Part shown: in pieces, positions 35,903-46,309 of the stretch
How the letters are laid out: every line of letters begins with the position of its first letter
How positions within the stretch are numbered: the stretch's first letter is position 1
Assembly (NCBI GenBank): GCA_910574455.1
Contig: CAJSYZ010000011.1
Coordinates: 3,332,941-3,396,940, forward strand
Reading direction: 5' to 3'
Source of the DNA: Trichaptum fuscoviolaceum
Taxonomy: Eukaryota; Basidiomycota; Agaricomycetes; Hymenochaetales; Trichaptaceae
DNA length: 64,000 bases
The notes under the pieces: model-generated
Told to the model about the DNA's origin: nothing
Seen by the model: only the letters and a program-made list of their open reading frames with translations
The model's database searches: none
Program-made: the position numbers and the translations under genes

Positions 35903-38122
35903 ATGAGGTTCTACGAGTCCAGAGAGCTGAACAGAGACTCATTGAAGTCCTTAGGCCGTCAAACGTTTGGTTTCGAGCCCTTTGACTGGCAAATAGACAC
36001 AGCCGAAGCTGTCTTGGGGGGCCGGGATGTTGTGCTTGACGTAGGCACAGGGAGTGGAAAGACTCTAGCATTCAGCTTGGCATTAGTTCTGGATAAGAAA
36101 GACATTGCTATTATAATATCGCCGTTATCAAGTCTCATGATTGAACAAATGGAAGACGAACGTATTTCAACAATAGCCGTACACGAGACATTTAAACGGA
36201 CGTCGAAGGAGGAAGTGTACCGGGTGAGGTCGTACCTGAATATGAGTTAGTAAGAACTAATGGAGATAATTAGGACATATGCATGGGCAAATTCCGGAGA
36301 GTACTAGTCTCACCGGAGATTGCAATCTCGCAAGAATTTGGTGTATCTGTTCTATCAAAAAAAACCCTTCAAGACCAGCTTCGATGCTTCGTAGTTGACG
36401 AAGCACATTGTGTATGCGAATGGGGAGGTTCCTTTCGCCCTGACTACACCAAGATTGGTGCCCTCCGAGGTCGGATAAGAAAGTCTGTACCATTTGTAGT
36501 CGCTTCAGCGACTCTGCCATCTCATGTATTGGACGTTGTAAAAAAGGAGCTCAACATCGACGCCAATCCAATCGTGGTATCCCTTACGAATGAAAGGAGG
36601 AATGTTATATTAGTAACAAGACCTATGAAGTTCGACGAATTGTCAATGGGAGACTTACGTTTCACAATCCCGCGAGAGGCAAAGGTGCCTCAAGATGTAC
36701 CAATCACATTGATCTACGCAAATACGCGTGCCTCCTGCGAGACCATTTACGACCGCCTAAAGCACTTCTCACCTACCTGGCTACACGGAGCCATTGCCTA
36801 TTACCATGCTAAGATTGGGCAGAAAAAAAAAAGGCGGCTTGAAGAACGCCTTCGCAAAGGCAAAGTCCGGATAATGATCTGTACAGATGCTGTTGGTATG
36901 GTGAGTAGTCTTTTATTAAATAGGAAGGAGAAATACTTATCTACAATGTCAAGGGATGCGATCTACGTAACATCGAACGGGTGGTTTTGTGGGATTTGCC
37001 CCTTACATTTTGTTCTTTGGTTCAGCGGGCAGGGCGCGCAGCACGAGACTTGTCAACTCTCGGTGTGGCCTTTTTAATAGTTCGGAAGGGGACCAGATGC
37101 CAAGGCGTGAAGGCATTGGAGGTCGACCGCCTTCAGTCTCAGATATTTGGACCGGAGGAGGTACTGAGTTCCAGTGAAGAGCTTGATGAATACGATAGGA
37201 TGGAGATTGAGAATGCCGTGGAGACAAGTGGTCATGAGATCAGACGTCTTGATGACGGTGGGAGACGAGTGGAAAGGGCAGGGGAGGGTGAGAGAGAAGA
37301 AGCTGTCGAAGGATCAAACGGCCCGAAGGCACGTAAAAAAAAAACTCGCACGCGCATTGAGGAGAAAGAGGCAACGTACCTCACATTATATGCCAATACT
37401 ACACATTGCCTGCGTGAGGTCTGGGACAAGTACTTTGGTAACAAAAACAAAAGTAAGTCATATCATTCCCAATTTCTCTATGCAGATTAGGACTTACAAT
37501 TTATACAGCCCCTTTAGTCTACAAGAAGAACACCCTCTATAAAGCACGCCCGGGAACCCCCTGCTGCTCCAATTGCAACCCCGAAAGCTTTCCCATGGAG
37601 GACATTGTGCTCGAAAAAAGGCCTGGAATAAAGCGGGGTCGGCGTGCCGTTGCATCACAGGATTTTATCAAGTACGCAACAAAGCGTCTTGTTGCATGGC
37701 GAGCAGCCCTCCTTGATCGACTATACCCGAACTCCGTTACCACGACCGCCAAGACGCTCATGCAGAAAGATATCATTGACAAGATAGCCTTGCAAGGCAA
37801 GCGATTCTCATCGGCGACTGATCTGCTCTCGCGAGTTCGGTGGGCCTTTGGCACTGAATCTCTTCAAGACCCTTCGCCAATCCCAAATGACTATTGTCGG
37901 GAGCTCTTCATTGAGCTCCAGGATATCTACAACGAATACGACAGAATGCATCCGTCAGGTGAAGACACTGAAGATGAATTAGAAGAAGGAAAGGACGAAG
38001 GTTCTGGTGGTGCAAGTAATGGGGGGGGAAGCAGAGTCACACATACTAATGCCGGTACACAAGTCCGTGTTCGAAATTATGTGCTTAAATTCAATTTGAA
38101 CCCCAATGTGTCTTCCGATTAA
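35903..38122 (+). CDS. RecQ-like DNA helicase carried by the transposon
   Basis: Superfamily 2 ATP-dependent helicase. Exons 35903..36223, 36274..36900, 36954..37452 and 37509..38122 give 686 residues, uninterrupted. Motifs in order: a Gln motif-like FDWQ, Walker A GTGSGKT, motif Ia SPLSSLM, RecQ-style Walker B DEAHCVCEWGG, motif III SATLP, motif IV IYANTRASC, then CTDAVGMGCDLRNI and motif VI QRAGRAARD. The RecQ-Ct zinc domain is absent. Instead there is a long charged linker, a GTPCCSNCNP motif, and an acidic Gly-rich tail. This architecture, rather than a host RecQ with HRDC domain, is the type I know as abundant in Agaricomycete genomes. The start at 35903 (MRFYESREL) is preferred; an in-frame Met at 35876 is possible. 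Likely role in the element is strand unwinding during transposition or replication, by inference. Confidence 0.88.
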
Positions 38123-38213
38123 TTTGCTTCACAATAAAGGCGACCTATTGTAATATTGAGAGTGGAAATAGATAGACATAAGTAGATAACTGAAATGAAC
38201 TATCCGATATTCG

Positions 38214-38232
38214 CGACTGGCTTGCGAGTCTA
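38214..38232. repeat. Internal copy of the transposon's terminal 19 bp
   Basis: CGACTGGCTTGCGAGTCTA is identical to the outermost 19 bases of the right end (42168-42186), in the same orientation, so it is inverted relative to the left end. It sits between the stop codons of the two convergent genes (38122 and 38240). Confidence 0.85.
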
Positions 38233-38239
38233 CTGTCCG

Positions 38240-41200
38240 TCATCCATCCAAGTTGAGGCCCTCAGCCATGGCACGGATGGCTTTGATCGTCGACTCCGTA
38301 AATAGATCATCGTCTTGCAGGTCCTCTAGAGTAAGATCTCCTTCGTCCTCGTCTTCGTCTTCCATGTCCTCTAGCGCAAGTTCTCCATCAGAAGCTTCCG
38401 TGGCCTTGGGAATTAACCCGGTGTCCTCTGACTCTGACTCTGACTCTGACTCTGACTCTGACTCTGATTCCGACTCCATTGCATCCATCGATCGAGATGG
38501 TGTCGGCCTTGCTTTATAGAAGGCCTGACGTGTGTCTGGAACGAAGTTCTTGAAGGCCCTGGGTGTATCAGAGTAAGCTGCGCCATTTTCGAAGAAGTTG
38601 CGCGCCTCGGCAGTGTCGTCGTTGAAGGCCCTCCCAGGTGTGTACGTTTGAATGGAATACTGTTGTAAGTGTCCCAGTAACTTATCCATGTCCTTTCGTG
38701 TGTCCGGGGACGTGTGTGATGTCCCATTTTTTCGAGCCTCGTATTGGTCGCCAACGCATGTGAGAACACTGCGTAGTGACCATAGACACAGGCTAATAAC
38801 TCGAAGCCATTCGTCACTCTTATTCACCCCTCGAGCCTGGTAAATTATCTGTAAGTTAATAACTTGATTAGTGCAACATTCTTCGAGTGCGACCGCCAAA
38901 AAAAACCTACCTTAATGAAGAAGTTCTCGTGCTCTTGAAGGAGGTCAAGCTCCTTGAAGTGACCTGGTTTACCGGAGAGATTGACCAGCCAGTTCATGAG
39001 ATGCGCCTCTCTTTTTTTTTTGGCGGTCGGAATAAAAAAGAATGTCAAGTTAGCATAGCCAATGCGACGAACTACACATCAGGAACTCACCTGCGAACTG
39101 GGTCCATCTGCTTCAATGTCTGCAGTGTTTCAAACAATGCATCCGCATACTTTGGCATAGAGCCGGTTCCCCGAAACTCCACCATCCAATGCACAAGCAC
39201 ATTGAGAACCCGTCCGATATCTCCTTCTCGTATGGCGGATTTGAACTCTAATAAAATAAGGGCGTCGATGTTGAATAATGTAATGTTCTCGAATACCCTA
39301 TCTCATGCTTCTTCAGGCTCTTCCCGCATGTCCGATACTCGGCGTCGAGACGCAATGCGATTCAGTACTCGTTTCGCAGTGTCAGTAATGTCTTGCATCT
39401 CACTGACACTATCCACCCATTCTGACAGCGAATCCTTGCCACATTCGAGGCGCCAGCCGTCCAAGACATTTGCAGGCAACGCAAATGTCAGAATGAGCTC
39501 AGACAAGGGCTGGAAAGGAGCAAGCTTCGACGCTTTCCAGCCACAGACCATGGGCCGTCGACAGAGCAATGAGTTCACCTTCCAAAGTGACCACATTGCT
39601 TTTCCATTGGGCTTGCCCCAATACTCATTCCCAACCATTCGGGTCCCGGCCATTTTGACATGGAAAAGGCCGAGCAATTTATCGACCCACTTGCTAAAGT
39701 TATCGAAAAAATCGTCGTCGCATCTGCGTGTCGCGCATGCCTTAAAAGACAATAAATCAGTTAAATGTACTCCAAATAATGTTGGTGATATACCTTGTCA
39801 GTCAGAGACCATGTCAGGTGGTCCCCGGAGCAAATTATTAGTCCATGCCTTCGGAGATCCTCCGAACTCATTCCAAGAATTGAAATAATTGCTTCGATAA
39901 TTTTTATGGTGCCGTCAAGCGAAGACTTGTCAATAGGAAGGTAGGGAAGGGAATGGTGCACAGATTTGTGCACTGGTATCGGATGTACAACCGGGGGCTT
40001 CGCTCCATTTTTAAAACGAGTCTTCAAGCGTGTGTAGTATTGAAATAATATATCAATAATATGATAGATGAGAGATTCTTCAAGCTCGTGTATCTGTTGC
40101 GTGGAAGGGAGTAGATCGTGGAATTTGAAAGCCAGAGGAGGTTGACGATATATGCGAGGTGCTAGCATTGCCGACTTCAGTTCTCCTTGTCTAATATTGA
40201 AGAGTTCGATCATTGAAACCGATGTCCCAGATAGAAATCGGAATTTATTGTCCTCCCGTTGTTCGGCAACGTCGTGTCTGAGACACAGATTGTCCCAGCT
40301 AATAAGAAACGGTGTGTCTTTAGCGCGGGAGCGAATGCATTGAAGACGCTCGTCCGCGAGCTTCTTGAGTCTTTCGATAGCAGTATTGTAACTGACCGAC
40401 AAGCCTGCATGATGCAAGACGTCGAATACGGCTCTTGAGCATCCACTTGCCAGTAGATAAAAGCTTATGACAATTTGAAACACATTCGCGCGCTCGCTGC
40501 GGGCCTGCGCAAGCATGCAAATGACAGTCGTATAAACCTACACATTTAATGAGCCGGAGACCATACTAAGATAAAAAAAGGGGGCACGCACCAAATCCCG
40601 ATTCCTTCTCATTGACTCCCCATCCTGTTTAGTCCTACGACCAGTGGAGCGAACGCACGTCCATAGCAAAGGACACAATTCTTGCGTGCATCTCATAAGT
40701 CCGGACATTGAGAAGTTGACGAGCAGATAGCTGAGATCTTCAGATGGCATCATATTAACTACAAGCCTTTGTCCTTCCCTCTCTGCCTCACGCTCCACCC
40801 ATCCCACTACCCATCCCCGAACCATGTCCGGACACCTATTCTCCAGTCCATCCAACAACTCGTGTCCATGTTTATTCATGGTGCGCGAAACATGCGCTTT
40901 TATTTGCTGTTCGGAGCACGTCAAGAGCGTATTCAGGAAGCCGTGAAGAGTCCAATCGAGGCGTCCGAGGAAGTCCGTAACAGACTTGATGACTTCGACG
41001 GCAGTGAGCTTGTGGGTGCTGGTCGAAGGCCGTGGAACTTGTGCATTGTGCGTACGGACGCTCGGACGCGGAGAAGCTGATATCTCATGTGGATTGCAAT
41101 GTATCGCACTCGCTTTCGAAGGAGTCTCGGATAGTGACAATGCGCTCGAGCTGTTCGGAGTTGCAGCTAACGTGCTCAGATCGACTGTGCTCCCGAGCTT

Positions 41201-41305
41201 TGGTTTTTTTCTATATGTCCTTTTTTCACCTGGAGTAAAATCAATGAATGTTGTGTTTTGATTACGCTCCCCTAATGGGCGCTTCAACGGTGTAGAATAC
41301 TCCAT
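38240..41305 (-). pseudogene. DUF6589-family protein, candidate transposase, one in-frame stop
   Basis: Exons 41305..40592, 40537..39794, 39740..39091, 39010..38911 and 38848..38240 join in phase to 938 codons. The product resembles the DUF6589 proteins of basidiomycetes, with landmarks SVSYNTAIERLKKLADE, LISWDNLCLRHD, ICSGDHLTWSLTDK, WLVNLSGKPGHFKELDLLQE, and a late stretch TRQAFYKARPTPS. Codon 632 (39305-39303) is TGA, between EEPEEA and DRVFENITLF; both sides fit the family, so the copy looks disabled by one base change, possibly CGA to TGA. A rescue intron (donor GTGAGA near 39390, weak acceptor) would drop 30-odd conserved-looking residues and is less likely. Acidic residues in WDN, GDH and QEHEN could form a DDE site. 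The C-terminus has a Glu-Ser dipeptide repeat and acidic tail. Confidence 0.75.
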
Positions 41306-41384
41306 AATAAATTAACTACATAAATACGACCTCGTCAAACGTTGTAGTAGGAAAAGAGGCGCGTAGACGCGCGCGACGCGCCTA

Positions 41385-42003
41385 CAGTGGCGAAAGGCCA
41401 AAACCCGCCTCTGGGTGCAGGCCGGAATTTTGCGTGAAAACTCGCCATACTGAAATTTTTGTAATCAAAGTAAGAAAGATACGTCGATTTATGCAATAAA
41501 AAAATTTCCGGTCTATGTTTCAAATTTTTTTGAAGGATATGATTTTTTTTTGTGAGATTTCAGCCTTTATTGGCCTTGGATTGGCTGGAAATATAATCGG
41601 GAGTGATTTCCGAGCCTTTCTGGAAAACTACTAATTAAGGTTAAACAGCTGAATGACCTTTGCCGGGTTACCGGAAAAAGATAAATTCCGATTAAAATTT
41701 CTTATACTGTCAATTTTTTTGCTTGAGGCCCATCGGATTGCGAAAAGACGTTGATTCCGCATGTTCCGAGCCCGTGGGAAATAGATAAAAGAGCTGCAGC
41801 CCCAAAATAAGCAAGATGTTTCAAATTCAGACATGGAATTTTTTTCGGAATCATTTTCGTGCAAAACTAATCTATAAGAATTGAAGATATACTGCATTAG
41901 AAGCTATTTACACAGTTTCAGGGTTATTGGTTAAGGTTTGTGTCCGTAGAAAGAAAAGTTTTGAGGGGGTTTCCGAGAGGCTGGTTTTAGCCTTTCGCCA
42001 CTG
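41385..42003. mobile_element. Nested 619-bp Tc1/mariner-like MITE
   Basis: The left end reads CAGTGGCGAAAGGCCAAAAC and the right end is its inverse with two differences over 27 bases (41385-41411 against 41977-42003). TA dinucleotides flank both sides (41383-41384 and 42004-42005), the target duplication expected of Tc1/mariner elements. The interior is AT-rich with no long frame, so it is non-autonomous. It inserted into the larger transposon, between the DUF6589 start and the right TIR, and is therefore younger than that element's assembly. Confidence 0.75.
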
Positions 42004-42117
42004 TATGACCGGCGCAAATCGCGTGTGACTTTCGCACTCGTTTTGTCTTACTTTCTCACCCTCACTAGGGTCCTACCTCAAAGGGAGAATGCTTTTTAGG
42101 AAATATGGGGAGCCTTC

Positions 42118-42186
42118 ACGTTACTCTGCCACCTACTGATTGAGTCGGACCAGTCGTTTCTCCGAAACGACTGGCTTGCGAGTCTA
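42118..42186 (-). repeat. Right terminal inverted repeat (69 bp)
   Basis: Exact reverse complement of the left repeat with no mismatch. The outermost 19 bases also occur at 38214-38232 in the same orientation as here. Confidence 0.93.
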
Positions 42187-42195
42187 CGTCTTTGA
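42187..42195. repeat. 9-bp target site duplication, right copy
   Basis: CGTCTTTGA immediately right of the right TIR; identical to 35633-35641. Confidence 0.9.
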
Positions 42196-44807
42196 CCACC
42201 ATATCACCGGTATTATTGCTTGATTCTCAGGTTTTATATCACAAACTCCACGACTATTAAATTAATGAATGCCTAGAAAGCTCCATATCCCCGCTAAAAT
42301 TCTTGAACGAGCCCTCCATTAGTCTCGAGCTGGTAACAACTTAGTCACCGAGTCCGTTTTTCACCGGTGATAGTATGCATCCGAGTCAGCATCTGAATTA
42401 TTGTTACCATAGTAAGATGATAAATTCTTTTACTGCACTACTCGCCGCAAGAGTCTGCACTCACTTTATGACAGAGAGAGGAGATCGACGGTGGGTACAT
42501 GTTTGGTATTTGCATTTTCATGTGTCAGTGTGGATCACGCCGGTCGATAACGATGGACTCGGAGGATCTGTTTACGCTGCTTCCGGATAATCATCAATAA
42601 ACATGAGCCTGGTGTCGGACTGAACCGAAGGAGGATGGATACTCACTCTGGAAACCTCCTTTAATCCTGTACCACTGCCTCTCGTATTTCTCTTATAAAC
42701 GCCTCTCAGTTGATGCCAACGTCCGCAAGCCAGAAACAACCGGCCGTCAGGCGTGCGCGGACCACTAATCGGGGACGACATCGAGATTTGAAAACCCGCA
42801 CCGAGGTTCGAGTCACCACAAACATTCCGAGCTTTGGCAAGAGACATCCACCTTTGTACCTTGTCTCTTTGTCGTTTGATGGGGTCATGGACGTTCTGTG
42901 GAACTCAGCCCAGTAGAATGACTTGTATGAACTTGGCCTGCTGTTCGGACGTGTGGAGTCTGGACCGCTTCGTGTGCGAAAGACATATTTTTCATAATGG
43001 CATTCGATCCACTGAATTTTTCGAGAACGAGTTTAATTGGAGGATGAGGGCGGGCGGCAAGATAAGGTGATTGAACGTACCTAGACTGGCTTGTTGAAAT
43101 TACTGATATTGCGGTTCCTTCCACGTTCTTCTCCATTGGTCTGTTCTCGAAGGTAGACAAAAGACATTCTCGGAAGCTTTATTTAACTGCAACGTCGAGC
43201 ACGAAGTCCATACACGGAGACTCTCTTGTTCAGAGAGTGCATTCTGGTCCAGGACTGCTTAAACGAAGGTTCATCAATATATCTGCTTGAGTCAACTAAC
43301 TCGGGCGTATTCAGCCCACCTTGTGACCATCGCCATATCCTCGTCGCTACAAAGGTCGCCATGTAATTCCTGCACATTCTTGAGGATAAAAGTCTATTCG
43401 AGTGTCATACGATCGGTCATCACCCGCATAATCTACTTTGGACCTGCTCGCTATGCCTCGAGCTCATGTAGTCGGAAGAAAGAGAACTGACAATGTTTCT
43501 ATCTTCGATCTATAGGGTTCACATTGATGCTGGGTAATTCGAACTTCAACAACTTGAAGTAGTAGTAGTAAGCGCTTGACAGCTTGACACTACTAGTACT
43601 ACTAGTAGGCTTACGAAAGCTTGATCGCTTTCAAGTCGCTCGGAACGAACCTGATGATTGACGCCCTGCTTCTTTCATCGTCACCACCACCCCGTCTCAT
43701 ACGTCTCTACCTACATCCCTCAGCTCTAGCAATTCCCCTACACACCTCTCATCGTCGCTCGTTATCTGCTTTGGGATTTGCACGTATCTGGTAAAGTACG
43801 CCGATACTGGCCAATTCGAGAATGAAATAGGCACTATTGATCCTGATTCCCCATATTGGATATGTGGCTGGCGGCAACCACACTTCGGACTACCGTCTAT
43901 CGGCTCCAGAACAATAGGCATTTCAACGCTTCCGAATCCGATGATGTCCAGCCAGGCTTTCCTATTCGAATATCTGGAATTGACGGAATGGTAGATATGG
44001 AGATTTTAAGGATAAAAAAAGGTATGTATGCTAAAAGCCGCAAATGGTATGAAAACGGTGGTCTTTCCTTTGTTTACATAGGTGAGTACCTGCTCCACCG
44101 AGTGAGGCGACAAACTCATAAACATTCTCAACAGCAAAAACTCGCGCATCGGCTGGCCTTGTTTTGGTGATGTCGCCGCTAGCGCCGAATACCAGCTCAA
44201 GCTATGTGACTCAGACTCGGGTTGTACACAACGGCTATGTTAACTAGATTCGTCTGCATTCAGTCACCATTCCGGTCGCCACTGCGGGTGAAAAGCACGC
44301 ATTCGACACAGAAAGAAGTCGCCATAGTCCCTGCGTTCTCGTCTTGGTGAGGGGGTTTAGTGTGTTGTTTCTGATTTGGACAATTTCAATGTCTCGAATC
44401 ACCATTGTGAGTTTTGTTAGAGCCATTTGAAGAACGTCTTGCTCAACTAATGGCAAGTTATCTCTTTCGTCGCCGTTCATTTTCGCCGAAGGACCATCCT
44501 GGAGGCAGTCGGCTCTCCTTTCGTGTCGCCTCTTTTCTTAATGGACTGCGGGGTTTTGTGTAGGCGACAATTTCTCGCGACTCAAAGACGCTTAAAATGC
44601 CATTTTCTATCGTGACATGACGCCTGTGTTCCAGCATCGCCCTTGCAGCCCCGTTGACATCGCTCGCTCCATCCGTTCCATCGACTTCTGCACTACGAAT
44701 ATACGCCTGCACTCCCTCTTCCTCTCTCGCGTCGCATTGCAGTTCAGCGATCGCCTAACAGCTTAACCAGGAGACGCTGGCCTTGCTAGGACGTATTAGT
44801 TTCAACC
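42196..44807. other. 2.6 kb without a recognisable gene
   Basis: Sequence between the transposon and the second zinc-cluster gene. Minus-strand frames near 42.6-42.9 kb and 44.5-44.7 kb are short and match nothing I know. At 43557-43613 there is a run of TAG/TAC triplets (GTAGTAGTAGTA followed by ACTACTAGTACTACTAGTAG) that could fold back on itself. The 150 bases before 44808 are pyrimidine-rich and probably promoter. Confidence 0.45.
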
Positions 44808-46191
44808 ATGCCTGAATCGTCGTCAGCTACCTCCTCCCGCCCGAAAACTGCGAGGCAGAACTCTGCTCTGACGAAAAACTTGCACCCGTGCAAGAATTGT
44901 CAGCAGTACCGTAAGGGCGTACGTTCACGAAAGCTGCCGGATTTCTGTAGTGTGTTAACATCTTGTTTGACTTTGCAGTGTGATAGGACGGACTGGACCG
45001 ACTGGACATCTTCCTCCAATAGTTGCAAACACTGTTGCGGCAAGAAGTCTTGTGAGCCCGGTGATTGGGCTATATCGAATCCTACCTCCCACACAGAAGG
45101 GGTATGTGCAAACGCAGAAGCTTTGATATGTTATATTTACAATATCTACACTTCAAAGATGCAAATCATACTCTGCGATCCATCGAGCCCGTAAGTATTA
45201 TTGCAGAGTCCTAGTTTTACATTTGCTCATACGTTTTGTTGGGTTTAGGAGTAGGAAAGAACGAAAAAGAAGCAGCTCTACGCGGTCTATAACGGCGTTT
45301 TCTGCTGGTTCTCCCTCATCCACAATCCTCGAGGTTGGTGGCCAACATCGGTTTGGTATCGTAATCGTTATAGTAGTACTGACTCTCACATAGACGCCTG
45401 GAAAATTTGACCTCCCGCTACCCGAAGGCGAAGTGTCTATTAAGGTTCGATCGTCATGCGAGTATACTTCTTTGAGTGCTAAATTGATTCCAGTACCAGT
45501 ACGATAATCCGTACAAGGAGCTTTGCTCTTCCCCTACTTCAATGCAATCTCCGCTCGCTGAGAGTCCAGCTTATTCCGGCAAGGCGAATGCAGTACCCGT
45601 GACCGTAAGTCGTGAGAATGCTTCAGTATAGATAGCTTATTATATCGTCTGTGTAGCCAGCAGATTGTGCAGATCTACCTATTTACCCGAACGTGGAGTT
45701 AACCCCGGTACACATGCGCCCGGCGACAGAGCTTCCGAGTGGCACATATGCCCATCACAACATTGAAGGCTCGCAGTTCGCTCCGGTAAGTTGGTTGCTC
45801 GAACTCGACGTGTATGGATGGTACTGCATTTGCTCATGTGTCTTTTCTCTCTCGAAGTTTAAATCAAGTTCAAGTTCCCTGCATAATTGGGACGGGAAGG
45901 TCACTCAGGTTGGAGGTATGCAAGATAGTTTGTTAATGATCTCTACGCTATTTCTGATACTTTACTCGCCCTTATCGATCGCTTTGGGCAATTCACTAGG
46001 CGTTACCAGAGTCCACCGAGTCCACCGTCTTCTTGATGAAAGTCGATCCATCTCTGGATTCACACATGATCCATCAATGTCTGAAGAACTGGAGGAGTTA
46101 AACACGTTGGACTACCAGTGTCGAGGTAAGGCATTATATTTAGTGTTCGTTGACATCTGCGTTAAACTACATTTATGTTTGTACAGTCTGA
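44808..46191 (+). CDS. Zn2Cys6-like transcription factor, copy 2
   Basis: Paralogue of the gene at 33962. Exons 44808..44918, 44979..45101, 45159..45190, 45249..45333, 45394..45444, 45494..45604, 45657..45785, 45858..45915, 46000..46125 and 46187..46191 give about 276 residues. The cluster is again split by intron 1: CKNCQQYRKG then C, followed by a long loop and CKHCCGKKSC, giving C-x2-C-x6-C-x13-C-x2-C-x5-C. The last two spacings depart from the classic pattern, so metal binding or DNA specificity may differ. Exon 5 begins TPGKFDLPLPEGE, matching TPKEYEPSYLTG of copy 1 at the same phase. The last exon contributes only the stop, as in copy 1. The 3' end is less certain: an unspliced frame runs to 46385. 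Confidence 0.7.
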
Positions 46192-46309
46192 GATTGCGAT
46201 GTGCTGTGCTTGACGTAACACAGGGCTGGTTCAACCCCGCTCTGAATAGATTGAATGTACATATATTACTGGGTGATACAGTGCGAATTCAATCTACTAT
46301 TTATTATGC

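Larger units (their letters stand above)
35642..42186. mobile_element. 6,545-bp TIR DNA transposon with RecQ helicase and DUF6589 genes
   Basis: The ends are perfect 69-bp inverted repeats (35642-35710 and 42118-42186), beginning TAGACTCGCAAGCCAG. The flanks carry a perfect 9-bp direct duplication, CGTCTTTGA, at 35633-35641 and 42187-42195. Inside lie two convergent multi-exon genes, a RecQ-like helicase on plus and a DUF6589 protein on minus, with stop codons 117 bases apart. A smaller MITE sits near the right end. Identical ends and intact target duplication say the insertion is recent. A 9-bp duplication resembles Mutator-like elements, but no MULE transposase was recognised. RecQ-like helicases and DUF6589 proteins are each common in Agaricomycetes; I do not know of a named transposon superfamily that joins them within TIRs, so this may be undescribed or only catalogued as repeats. 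Confidence 0.92.

Noticed and set aside
39304..39395. Rescue intron removing the DUF6589 stop codon
   Set aside because: Donor GTCA/GTGAGA is good and phase fits, but the acceptor is poor and residues it would remove (TAKRVLNRIASRR and onward) resemble the family; nonsense mutation is simpler.
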